Source: Candidatus Stygibacter frigidus
GTDB taxonomy: Bacteria; Cloacimonadota; Cloacimonadia; Cloacimonadales; TCS61
DNA length: 17,005 nucleotides
Direction of reading: 5' to 3'
NCBI GenBank assembly: GCA_030765325.1
Contig: JAVCCT010000250.1
Coordinates: forward strand, 1-17,005
Shown: in pieces, positions 6,937-14,173 of the stretch
How the letters are laid out: every line of letters starts with the position of its first letter
How positions within the stretch are numbered: position 1 is the first letter of the stretch
Position numbers and translations under genes: made by a program
Notes under the pieces: generated by a model
Database searches by the model: none
What the model was told of the DNA's origin: nothing
Seen by the model: only the letters and a program-made list of their open reading frames with translations

Positions 6937-6937
6937 C

Positions 6938-7834
6938 TTATTTCTGGTAAATCAGGTTTACCAGCACCTGCCCTACTTTCTGAAGGGAAGCTGCGGAACA
7001 TTTATCAGGTGTGTCATGGGTAGTATGCCATGAATCATATTCAAAATCAATTATATCAATAGCCTCAAAACCTTCTGTGATCAAGGAATAATGATCATCA
7101 TCTATGGCATTATCTATCCTGTTATCAAATTCCGTTATCCCCAGCTGCCAGGCTATATCCCACACTTCACGCACCAGAAGCGGACTATTATGATATGAAT
7201 GATATTCTATGGGTATGCGCAGATCCTTATCTCCTATCATATCAACTACAATTGATTTCTCCGGTTTATCACCCTCCCAATGCTCAGCAAAGTATTTTGA
7301 GCCCTGGCACCAGCCCCCATCTTCTGTATAGGTACCCATATCTTCCAGATCAAAGAACACCAGATCAACCCCATATTCTTCCGGCATTTTCTCTGCTAAT
7401 ATCCTGCCCATTTCAAGCAATACTGCTACTCCTGATGCTCCATCATTAGCTCCCAGAACTGGTTTATTATGATTATTTTCATCAGCATCTTTATCTGCCC
7501 AGGGTCGAGTGTCATAATGTGCACCCAGAAGTATCCTGCGGCTAAGGCGAGGATAAAAACTGCCAGTGATATTTACTCCTGGTATTTCCCTTCCTTCATA
7601 TTCTATGGTAAATTTCTGCTGCTTCACGTCTGCCCCATATTTCTGCAACCTGTCAATAATGTAATCCCTGCAAAGCTCAATTTCTTCTGAGCCAGGCACT
7701 CTTGCCCCCAGGTCACACTGATCTTTCAGCATCGTAAAAGCGTTTTCTCCTTTAAATAGGGGAACCTGTTTTGTGCACGAGATCAGGATAATTCCTGAAA
7801 TCAACATTAGGATTATTAAATTACTTTTTATCAT
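6938..7834 (-). CDS. M28-family lipoprotein, glutaminyl-peptide cyclotransferase-like
   Basis: The 298-residue product starts with a lipoprotein signal ending in the lipobox L-I-S-C, with Cys20 as the lipid site, so it is envelope-anchored. The rest is an M28-type zinc hydrolase fold. Candidate metal ligands and acid residues are His106 (GAHYDTRPW), Asp131 (GANDGASG), Glu164 (FFDLEDMG), Asp198 (VVDMIGD) and His273 (WHTTHDTPDK). The DDHYSLITEGFEAIDIIDF stretch followed by WHTTHDT is the pattern I associate with glutaminyl cyclases, which convert N-terminal glutamine of exported proteins to pyroglutamate. An aminopeptidase activity cannot be excluded. AGAGGA lies about six bases before the ATG. 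It is the fourth gene of the minus-strand run, 23 bases after the radical SAM gene and one base before the ComEA-like gene. Confidence 0.87.
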   Translation of the reverse strand: MIKSNLIILMLISGIILISCTKQVPLFKGENAFTMLKDQCDLGARVPGSEEIELCRDYIIDRLQKYGADVKQQKFTIEYEGREIPGVNITGSFYPRLSRRILLGAHYDTRPWADKDADENNHNKPVLGANDGASGVAVLLEMGRILAEKMPEEYGVDLVFFDLEDMGTYTEDGGWCQGSKYFAEHWEGDKPEKSIVVDMIGDKDLRIPIEYHSYHNSPLLVREVWDIAWQLGITEFDNRIDNAIDDDHYSLITEGFEAIDIIDFEYDSWHTTHDTPDKCSAASLQKVGQVLVNLIYQK

Positions 7835-7857
7835 TCTGTTCCTCTGAATTATTAATC

Positions 7858-8796
7858 TTAAATCCTGCCAAAATCGTCAATTATTATTTCTCTCAAATAT
7901 TTTTTCCCTTGCCTGTAGCCTTTCCTGATCAATTCTAATCTTAGCTGGTTCATCCATTTTGTTTTATTTCCAGGCATAGAATCCACTGCCAGATCATTGT
8001 GCAGAATATTGCTTGTAAATAGCCTACTGATCACGATGTCTTCTCTCACCCAAGGTATTAATTCACTCAATATCTCAATATATTCCTCAATCGGCATCTG
8101 CTTTGCTTCACCCTTCTCCCACAAATCTCCAAGTCTTGTACCTTTATAGATCACCAGATTATGCAGCTTGATCTCCTGGATACCTTTATTATCTGATACC
8201 CAGCGTATAGTATCGATCATATCCGGCAATTTCTCTCCCGGAATGCCCATGATCAGATGCACTCCTGTATTAATCCCCCATTTCCGGCAAAGCTCTATTG
8301 CTTCAATTGTATTCTGATGATTGTGCCCTCTCTCTATATATTGCAGACTGCTATCATGTATGCTCTGCATCCCAATCTCAATACTTACTGGTTTATTAAA
8401 GGAACCCAGTAACTCACATAATTCTTCTTTTACATAATCCGGTCGAGTGGATATGGTAAGTCCCCTGATACCCGGATAATTTATTGCTCTGCTGAAAATA
8501 TCCTGTAAATAGTTCAATTGCCCCGCCGAAGATGTCTCGTCCTGAAAATAGGCAATAAAAGATTTTGCTTTACTGTTTTGCTTGAGTATTTCTATCCCTT
8601 TCTCAAGCTGTTTTTCTATGCTCAGATTCTCGGACTGATATGCTCCCCGAAAAGTTTCCGGATTGCAAAATAGACATCCACCTGCTGCCCGATGTGGACA
8701 CATTATCCCAGTACTGACACCTATACGGAATATTTTTTCACCATAAAGCTTAAGCATGGCTTGAGAATATGTGGTTATCAGTTCAGAAAGCTGCAT
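7858..8796 (-). CDS. YhcC-type (TIGR01212) radical SAM protein
   Basis: The 312-residue product has an N-terminal iron-sulfur site with Cys33, Cys41 and Cys44 (IMCPHRAAGGCLFCNPETFRG region), a C-x7-C-x2-C arrangement that binds the [4Fe-4S] cluster used to cleave S-adenosylmethionine. Later family signatures are ISTRPDYV, SIEIGMQSIHDSSLQYIERGH, GVHLIMGIPGE and IKLHNLVIYKGT. This matches the TIGR01212/YhcC group, which is related to the radical SAM part of Elp3; the substrate is not established to my knowledge. It lies four bases after selA and has no strong ribosome binding site, so its translation is likely coupled to selA. Family assignment is firm; biochemical role is unknown. Confidence 0.93.
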   Translation of the reverse strand: MQLSELITTYSQAMLKLYGEKIFRIGVSTGIMCPHRAAGGCLFCNPETFRGAYQSENLSIEKQLEKGIEILKQNSKAKSFIAYFQDETSSAGQLNYLQDIFSRAINYPGIRGLTISTRPDYVKEELCELLGSFNKPVSIEIGMQSIHDSSLQYIERGHNHQNTIEAIELCRKWGINTGVHLIMGIPGEKLPDMIDTIRWVSDNKGIQEIKLHNLVIYKGTRLGDLWEKGEAKQMPIEEYIEILSELIPWVREDIVISRLFTSNILHNDLAVDSMPGNKTKWMNQLRLELIRKGYRQGKKYLREIIIDDFGRI

Positions 8797-8800
8797 TTAT

Positions 8801-10186
8801 TTACTGGTTATTAATGGCTATGGCAAGCTGCTCTGCAAGAACAGAAAGATCACTTTCCATCAGACTGGTGAGATCAAATAATAGTTCACCTTCCCGCAAT
8901 ATCCCTAAGACAGGCTTTTCTCCCAAAAGTAATTGCTGGTGAATGATCTCCGCCATTTCAGACTGATCAAATATTATCTTCACAGCCACACTATCTATCT
9001 TAAGTTCCGGCATAGTCCCACCACCGCATCTGCCATAGCTACTTACTATCTTTGCCTTAATTCCGGCTTCATTTATATAGCCCATCAGCTTCTCTGCCAA
9101 ATCCTGTTTCTCACTCAATTTCCTATTCAGCAAATGAAAGATAGGAATGCTTGATATCAGCTCATTATCATTAAGATATGCCTGCATCACACTGATCAAA
9201 GCAGAGATGGTCATCTTCCCCACTCGTAGAGCTCTCATCATCGGCGCTACAGCTATCTGCTGCACATATTCCCGCTTACCCGTGATTATTCCTGCCTGTG
9301 GTCCACCCAATAATTTATCTCCGCTAAAACACAGCAGATCAACCCCGCTTAAGATAGCAGACATCACATCAGGCTCACTGGCAAGATCAAGTTGCTCAGG
9401 TTTGCGTAATAATCCACTCCCTATATCATATACCATCACAAGATCATGTTTATGAGCAAGCTTCACCAGCTCATCAAGTTCCACTTCTTCGCTGAATCCA
9501 CCAATATAATAATTCGATTTATGAGCCTTAAAGATCAATCCCGTATTGGGAGTTATTGCCATCTCATAATCACTTAATTTTGTTCTGTTCGTGCAGCCTA
9601 CTTCCACCATCTTTGCCCCAGAGGCTGCCATAATATCTGGTATTCTAAAAGAACCGCCTATTTCTATCAGTTCGCCCCGGGAAATAATCACTTCCTTACC
9701 TTCTGCCAGAGTTTTCAGGATCAGCATCACTGCCGCTGCGTTATTATTAACCACCACGGCATCTTCTGCACCAGTGATCTCCTGCATAAGCCGGCGAACA
9801 TGATCTTCCCTTTTGCCCCGCCTGCCTGTATGCAGATCAAATTCCACATTACAATAACCGGTTAGTGTTTCCTGCAGATTATTGATTACCTTCTCTCCCA
9901 GTGGTGCTCTACCCAGATTAGTATGCAGCACTATCCCGCTGGCATTGATCACCGGGTGCAAACTGCTCTGCGTTTTCTCTTTGAGTAATACTTCACATTC
10001 TGCGATTATCTCTTCAGCGCTCATTGCCTTAGCGCCACTTCCTATATCCTCTCGAGATTTTTCTATCAGCCTGCGTACCATAACTGTAACTCTTTCCAGT
10101 CCATATCCGGCAATTATGCTCTTGCAAGCCTTATTCTGCAAAATAATATCTACACCAGGTAATAAACGGTATTCATCTTTATTCAT
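8801..10186 (-). CDS. selA: L-seryl-tRNA(Sec) selenium transferase
   Basis: SelA is a pyridoxal-phosphate enzyme that converts seryl-tRNA(Sec) to selenocysteyl-tRNA(Sec) using selenophosphate, so the organism very likely decodes UGA as selenocysteine in some genes. The product is 461 residues, close to E. coli SelA. Hallmarks are NASGIVLHTNLGRAPL (81-96), GRRGKREDHV (121-130), GELIEIGGSFRIPDI (171-185) and the PLP-binding Lys291 in FSGDKLLGGPQAG. In-frame ATGs exist at 10216 and 10207, but AAGGAG sits six bases before the ATG at 10186. With this start the gene overlaps the end of the thiamine pyrophosphokinase gene by eight bases, which suggests translational coupling. No selB, selC or selD is in the window. 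Confidence 0.97.
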   Translation of the reverse strand: MNKDEYRLLPGVDIILQNKACKSIIAGYGLERVTVMVRRLIEKSREDIGSGAKAMSAEEIIAECEVLLKEKTQSSLHPVINASGIVLHTNLGRAPLGEKVINNLQETLTGYCNVEFDLHTGRRGKREDHVRRLMQEITGAEDAVVVNNNAAAVMLILKTLAEGKEVIISRGELIEIGGSFRIPDIMAASGAKMVEVGCTNRTKLSDYEMAITPNTGLIFKAHKSNYYIGGFSEEVELDELVKLAHKHDLVMVYDIGSGLLRKPEQLDLASEPDVMSAILSGVDLLCFSGDKLLGGPQAGIITGKREYVQQIAVAPMMRALRVGKMTISALISVMQAYLNDNELISSIPIFHLLNRKLSEKQDLAEKLMGYINEAGIKAKIVSSYGRCGGGTMPELKIDSVAVKIIFDQSEMAEIIHQQLLLGEKPVLGILREGELLFDLTSLMESDLSVLAEQLAIAINNQ

Positions 10187-10850
10187 CCATTTCTCCTTCC
10201 GCTTCATAGCACTCATAACAGATCAAACGGCTGCCACTGAATTCTATCACACACTCATCGGATTCATATACATTGCTCAATCCGCTAAAATATCCCTTAC
10301 TTTCATGCTTTTCTAAATTATACCGGAAGCCCTGTATTGTCAAGTAACTGATAGTACCAAAACTAAAAAAAGATACTGTCCTGCCCTTTTTATTACAGAT
10401 TATATGGCTTCCCGGAGAAAGAAATCTCATTTCGCCTGAATTATCATAAATATGGATATCCACATCTTTTAATTTCCCTGACCTGTTGAGATAATAAAAT
10501 ACCAGAATATTTGCCAGCATATGATCAGTTCTTTTACCCATCGCAGAAATTATATTCAGCCTGACTGGTTTAAAAGTAAGTGCATATTCAATTGCCTTTT
10601 CTATATCACTGGTTTCCTGATCTTCAAGATGAATTATCTCACTATTTGGAAATATCTCACTGATCCCAGCTGAAGTAGAATCCAGATCGCCGATTATCAC
10701 ATCCGGGAATATCCCCAGCTTCCTGCAATGATCACTACCCCCATCAGCAGCAATCACCATACCCACACCAGAAAGTGCCTTCATCAATACACTCAATTCC
10801 GGCTTCTCTCCATTAGCAATAATGCAGATCGATCTCTCATTATTCGTCAC
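10179..10850 (-). CDS. thiN: thiamine pyrophosphokinase
   Basis: It transfers pyrophosphate from ATP to thiamine, giving thiamine diphosphate, the cofactor of pyruvate-type oxidoreductases and transketolase; it works in the cytoplasm. The 223-residue length fits the bacterial family. Signatures are VIAADGGSDHCRKLGIFPDVIIGDLDS (32-58, with the acidic GDLDS), the QETSDIEKAIEYAL segment (78-91), GKRTDHMLANI (105-115) and a C-terminal GLSNVYES strand. The start is GTG, with AAAAGGGG about six bases upstream. It is the first gene of the minus-strand run and overlaps selA by eight bases. I see no TPP riboswitch upstream. Such an enzyme usually acts in thiamine salvage; whether the organism also makes thiamine cannot be judged here. 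Confidence 0.95.
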   Translation of the reverse strand: MTNNERSICIIANGEKPELSVLMKALSGVGMVIAADGGSDHCRKLGIFPDVIIGDLDSTSAGISEIFPNSEIIHLEDQETSDIEKAIEYALTFKPVRLNIISAMGKRTDHMLANILVFYYLNRSGKLKDVDIHIYDNSGEMRFLSPGSHIICNKKGRTVSFFSFGTISYLTIQGFRYNLEKHESKGYFSGLSNVYESDECVIEFSGSRLICYECYEAEGEMDE

Positions 10851-10975
10851 AATAACCCCTTTTACACAAGTAATGTTACACTCCCACCTCGTTATTTATT
10901 GTCCAGCAAAAACTAAAAATTAAATGACATACCAGATTAAATAGAGAAGCGTGCCAGAAGAGTAGGGATTTTACC

Positions 10976-10999
10976 TTGCGAATGTTTTATCCTTCGCAA
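10976..10999. repeat. inverted repeat TTGCGAA / TTCGCAA
   Basis: TTGCGAA (10976-10982) and TTCGCAA (10993-10999) are perfect 7-base inverted copies separated by 10 bases. It lies 126 bases upstream of thiN (minus strand). It has no T tract on either side, so it is not an intrinsic terminator. It could be a binding site or an RNA hairpin; there is no further support. Confidence 0.5.
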
Positions 11000-11065
11000 T
11001 GGCAATATGGTGGTTGATGATCAGTTAAGATACCGTGGTCAGTGGTTGGAAATCTCCTTTATTTG

Positions 11066-11096
11066 ACCACTGAAAGCACTGAAAAGCACTGAAAAA
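11066..11096 (+). repeat. CACTGA repeat run, plus orientation
   Basis: Three consecutive units, CACTGAAAG, CACTGAAAAG and CACTGAAAA, are phased at nine to ten bases. This is the same unit family as at 236-261 and 11151-11229, but in the opposite strand orientation. CAGTGGT (11040-11046) and ACCACTG (11066-11072) also form an inverted pair with 19 bases between. Confidence 0.65.
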
Positions 11097-11150
11097 TGTA
11101 ATAGAAGAGTACACAATTTGTTCAATTGAGTTTTGCTTTATATATATTTC

Positions 11151-11229
11151 CTTTCTGTGTAATTCTGTGCCTGTTAATCTTACATTACATTATCCGTGTT
11201 GATCAGTGTAATCCGTGGCATCTGTGTTC
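11151..11229 (-). repeat. dispersed intergenic repeat, copy B, with extra CACAGA units
   Basis: Positions 11180-11229 match 306-355 at 43 of 50 bases. On the minus strand the array reads CACAGAT, CACGGAT, CACTGAT, CACGGAT at 9-10-base spacing, then AATGTAATGTAA, and then two further units (CACAGAATTA, CACAGAAAG) down to 11151. Copy B preserves the CAC of every unit, whereas copy A has drifted in two of four, so B is closer to the likely consensus. Confidence 0.8.
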
Positions 11230-11336
11230 TATTCAGGTTTATACTGTCGTCCAGAAGTCACATCCGGAGTACCGTTCATAACTCAATTTAATAGTTATTA
11301 ATTTTTAATTTGACATATCAGTAGTGTTTTAACTCT

Positions 11337-11368
11337 TTGACCAGGTAGTTAGACCGTGTGGTCTAACT
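11337..11368 (+). promoter_or_regulatory. tetR operator palindrome over a candidate promoter
   Basis: AGTTAGACC (11347-11355) and GGTCTAACT (11360-11368) are perfect 9-base inverted arms around GTGT, a 22-bp site of the size and symmetry typical for a TetR-family dimer. It ends 18 bases before the tetR start codon. A candidate promoter, TTGACC (11337-11342) and TCTAAC (11362-11367, 19-base spacing), would be covered by the operator. The palindrome is certain; the promoter elements are weak. The layout predicts that TetR represses its own operon. Confidence 0.82.
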
Positions 11369-11386
11369 GATTAGTCTGGAGGTTAT

Positions 11387-12016
11387 ATGGATACTGAAAA
11401 GAAAGATGAAGTGCTGGCTGAAGAGAGGATATTGACGGCGGCTATAGAAGAATTTACTCAGAAAGGCTTTGCTGGTGCACGAATGCAGGCGATCGCTGAT
11501 CGGGCTAATATCTCAAAATCTGCTCTACATTATTATTACCGTCATAAAGAGCGACTTTTTAAACTTGTGCTGGATAAAACTGCTGGCAGGACTCTTAATA
11601 AGATCCATCTTGATATGTCAGGTCTGGAAGGTTTTCAAGAAAAATTTGAATATGGCTTCCGCTTTTATTATCAAACAATATATAAGAATATAAAAGTAGT
11701 CAATTTCGTATTTATGGAACTTAAGCGTAATCCTGCCATGATCAGCGATTTTCTGCAGGAGAGTGATATACCTGACTGGATAAAAAGCTTAAATCTCGAA
11801 CTTGAAAAGGAATATCAGGCAGGTAGGATACACCAGATAAGTGCTCAGCAATTGATCTTAAATATTGTGTCTTTGTGCCTATTTCCCCATTTAGGTGGGG
11901 GAATTGTGACGCAGGTGCTTGATATCGATAGTGATGGCTATAAGCAAATGCTCAAAGAGCGCGAAGAAAGCCTTTTTCAATTTATCAAAGCCGCCCTTTT
12001 TATCGAGGAGAAATAA
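11387..12016 (+). CDS. TetR-family transcriptional repressor of the efflux operon
   Basis: The 209-residue protein has the N-terminal TetR DNA-binding domain: ERILTAAIEEFTQKGFAGARMQAIADRANISKSALHYYYRHKERLF at about residues 13-58, with the helix-turn-helix at 33-52. The rest is a helical ligand-binding and dimerisation part without recognisable specificity. GGAGG lies four bases before the ATG. A 22-bp perfect palindrome sits directly upstream and is the probable operator. The tolC-like gene starts one base after the stop, so the repressor is the first gene of the operon it presumably controls, released by a compound the pump exports. The arrangement resembles CecR upstream of ybhGFSR in E. 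coli; the ligand is unknown. Confidence 0.95.
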   Translation: MDTEKKDEVLAEERILTAAIEEFTQKGFAGARMQAIADRANISKSALHYYYRHKERLFKLVLDKTAGRTLNKIHLDMSGLEGFQEKFEYGFRFYYQTIYKNIKVVNFVFMELKRNPAMISDFLQESDIPDWIKSLNLELEKEYQAGRIHQISAQQLILNIVSLCLFPHLGGGIVTQVLDIDSDGYKQMLKEREESLFQFIKAALFIEEK

Positions 12017-12017
12017 T

Positions 12018-13277
12018 ATGAAAATAATCTGTCTTTTGATCATAGTGCTGCTGCCAGTGCTGCTGCTGGGTACTACTCTTACCGATTGCCTGCAGGCTGC
12101 TGAGGATAATTATGCTGCCAATCCTAATCAGGAGCTATTTGAACAGATACAGGATATTAATACCCGTTCTCTGCATAGCAAGTGGTATCCGCAATTCAAT
12201 CTTTCAGCCAATTATACCGGTAAAAGCGAGAGCACTGAGATCAATCTGGGAACCCTTCCCTTTGCGGTAAATTTTCCAAAGCAGGATAAGAGCAGTTATG
12301 AAATTGCCTTAAATCTGCAGCAAGTGATATATGATGGGGGATCAATCTCACGTAATCTTAAATTTGCTGATCTGCGTTCGGAAAGCAATATGCTGGAAGT
12401 GGAAGCAGGACTGCTGCAATGCAAAACCCTGGTAACAAGTTTATATTATATGATGCTGCTGGCACAAAGACAGCAGAAAATACTGGCATTACACAAAGAG
12501 GATCTGGCAGCAGAGCTGAGAAAGTTGGAAGCAGGTATCAATGCCGGTGTAATTGATAAAACCAGTAGCATGCTTATCCAGGATCAGCTTTGGCAATTGG
12601 CAGATGAGACCTTTAAGATCAATTACCAGTATGAGGAATGCCAGCAAAAGCTCAGTAAATTAACTGCTCTTGAGTTCACTGCTGAGGACAGTCTGGAGAA
12701 TTACAATTCGGAGCTTTATATCCCTGCTGATATCAATCGCCCTGAGCTGGAAATACTGGATAAAAAGCAGGAAATGGAGCTGACGCAGACGAGTTTATCA
12801 GGCTCAGGAATACTCCCACAGGTAACAGCGAATGCTGCTTATGCCTGGGGTAATCCGGGGTTTGATATCTTTTCTGATAAAGCGCATACTTATTACCGCT
12901 TGGGCGTGTATTTTAACTGGCAGCTCTGGGACTGGCACAGCAATCAGCACAGCCGTAAACTTCACAGTCTGCAGGCAAAAGTGATTGAAAATAACCGTAG
13001 CCTTAAGCAGCAGGCTATTGAGCTGCAACTCATCGAAAAAGATAGTGAGATCCAGAGGTTGCGTGAAACCCTTAAGATCCAGTCTGAACGCCGAGATCTG
13101 CTGACCAGTATAACAGCCAGCTATGAAGCTAAGCTGGAGGAAGGTATCATCTCCTGTGATGATTACCTGCAGCAATTTAATAAACAAAAAGAAATTGAGT
13201 TGCAACAATCTGCCTCGGAGCTGGAGGTTGCTTTTCAAAGGATATTAAAAATATTTATTATGGGGGGAGAATTATGA
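12018..13277 (+). CDS. TolC-family outer-membrane efflux channel
   Basis: The 419-residue product begins with a signal peptide (MKIICLLIIVLLPVLLLG, cleavage near residue 18). It continues with the TolC pattern: long amphipathic coiled-coil helices (for example residues about 130-215 and 335-410, with many Gln, Glu, Leu and Lys) and short beta segments (FNLSANYTGKSES, VTANAAYAWGNPGFDI, YRLGVYFNWQLWDW) that build the outer-membrane barrel as a trimer. The frame is open further upstream, to 11919, but that would overlap tetR; GAGGAG seven bases before the ATG at 12018 fixes the start. It overlaps the adaptor gene by four bases (ATGA). A dedicated channel in the operon means the pump need not borrow a general TolC. 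Confidence 0.94.
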   Translation: MKIICLLIIVLLPVLLLGTTLTDCLQAAEDNYAANPNQELFEQIQDINTRSLHSKWYPQFNLSANYTGKSESTEINLGTLPFAVNFPKQDKSSYEIALNLQQVIYDGGSISRNLKFADLRSESNMLEVEAGLLQCKTLVTSLYYMMLLAQRQQKILALHKEDLAAELRKLEAGINAGVIDKTSSMLIQDQLWQLADETFKINYQYEECQQKLSKLTALEFTAEDSLENYNSELYIPADINRPELEILDKKQEMELTQTSLSGSGILPQVTANAAYAWGNPGFDIFSDKAHTYYRLGVYFNWQLWDWHSNQHSRKLHSLQAKVIENNRSLKQQAIELQLIEKDSEIQRLRETLKIQSERRDLLTSITASYEAKLEEGIISCDDYLQQFNKQKEIELQQSASELEVAFQRILKIFIMGGEL

Positions 13278-14173
13278 AGAAATTAACAGGTACACTATTG
13301 ATAATCACTATAATCGTCCTGGCAGCGTGTAGTAAAAATAGCTCTGAAACAGCTTATGGCACGATAACTGCCACTGAATACCATCCAGCTAGTGAGGTTT
13401 CGGGCAAAATTATCAGCTTCCAGAAAGGTGAAGGTGATATGGTGCAAGAAAATGAGGTAATTGCCATTATTGATACCACGGATATTCAACTGCAGATCAA
13501 TGAAATGGAAGCTACTATTGAGCTGAAAAAGCTGATGACCAGGAATCGGGATAATGAACTTGCCATACTGGCGCAGGAGCAGGAGAATCTGGCAGTGGAT
13601 ATTGACCGCTTTACTCAGCTTACTGCCGCTGATGCTGCCCCGGAAAAGAACCTCGATGACCTTAACGCTTCAGCAAAAGTTTTGAAGCTTAAAGTGCAGT
13701 CAGCGCATCTGGCACGACTGAGCAGTGAAAAAGAGACGGAACTGGCGCAGATCAAGCTGGCGCAATTAGACGCAAAAAAGACTAAATTCTTCCTCAAAAG
13801 TCCTATTAAAGGGACTTTACTGAATACCTATTTTTCAGTAGGGGAAATAGTCCCGGCAGGAAAACCGTATGCCAAAATAGCTGATTTGGAGATCATGAGC
13901 GCTAAAGTGTATATTTCGGAAACCCAATTGCCTGAATTAACCCTGGCGAAATATGTGATGCTGGGAATTGACACGCAAGATGGCGGGTACTCATTTTTTC
14001 TCAGTCATATTACAAATATCGCCCATCAGGCAGAATTCACTCCCAAGATCATTCAAACCAGGGAGCAACGGGTGAAGCTTGTCTATGAAGTAGAATTGGA
14101 ATGTTATAATAATGAAGGCGAACTCAAAATAGGCATGCCTGTAACAATGTTTCTGGATATGACTAATGAATAA
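13274..14173 (+). CDS. lipoprotein membrane-fusion (HlyD-like) adaptor
   Basis: The 299-residue product links the inner-membrane ABC permease to the outer-membrane channel. It starts with a lipoprotein signal ending in L-A-A-C (Cys19) instead of the uncleaved membrane anchor common in HlyD/YbhG proteins. Order of domains: first half of the lipoyl-like domain (38-70, ASEVSGKIISFQKGEGDMVQ... region), a long alpha-helical hairpin (about 72-168, interrupted near 118-126), second lipoyl half (172-203, FFLKSPIKGTLLNTYFSVGE region), then a beta-barrel domain (from about 205). A GGGGGAG ribosome site precedes the ATG, which overlaps the tolC-like stop. The downstream ATPase gene overlaps its end by eight bases. 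Confidence 0.94.
   Translation: MKKLTGTLLIITIIVLAACSKNSSETAYGTITATEYHPASEVSGKIISFQKGEGDMVQENEVIAIIDTTDIQLQINEMEATIELKKLMTRNRDNELAILAQEQENLAVDIDRFTQLTAADAAPEKNLDDLNASAKVLKLKVQSAHLARLSSEKETELAQIKLAQLDAKKTKFFLKSPIKGTLLNTYFSVGEIVPAGKPYAKIADLEIMSAKVYISETQLPELTLAKYVMLGIDTQDGGYSFFLSHITNIAHQAEFTPKIIQTREQRVKLVYEVELECYNNEGELKIGMPVTMFLDMTNE

Larger units (their letters stand above)
10851..11346. other. divergent intergenic region between thiN and tetR
   Basis: About 500 bases hold no supportable gene. They lie between two divergent operons and must contain both promoters. I can point to an inverted repeat (10976-10999), a plus-oriented CACTGA repeat run (11066-11096), a minus-oriented CACNGA repeat run (11151-11229) and a TTGACA at 11310-11315 without a clear -10. 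I could not find a confident promoter for the thiN operon. Confidence 0.6.

Noticed and set aside
9882..10316. A 144-codon plus-strand open frame opposite selA and thiN.
   Set aside because: It is a shadow frame on the opposite strand of two firmly identified genes.
10851..10980. Possible TPP riboswitch upstream of the thiamine pyrophosphokinase gene.
   Set aside because: None of the conserved TPP elements (CUGAGA, or the ACCUGAUCUGGAUAAUGC-type segment) can be seen on the minus strand.
11066..11229. CRISPR array suggested by regularly spaced short repeats.
   Set aside because: Units are 6-7 conserved bases at 9-10-base spacing, with no 20-40-base repeats, no unique spacers and no cas genes.
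11919..12017. Upstream extension of the TolC-like frame by 33 codons.
   Set aside because: It would overlap tetR by nearly 100 bases and place a non-signal sequence before a clear signal peptide; the ATG at 12018 has a strong ribosome site.
12804..13238. A 144-codon minus-strand open frame opposite the TolC-like gene.
   Set aside because: Antisense shadow of a gene with clear family features; no ribosome site or neighbours on that strand.
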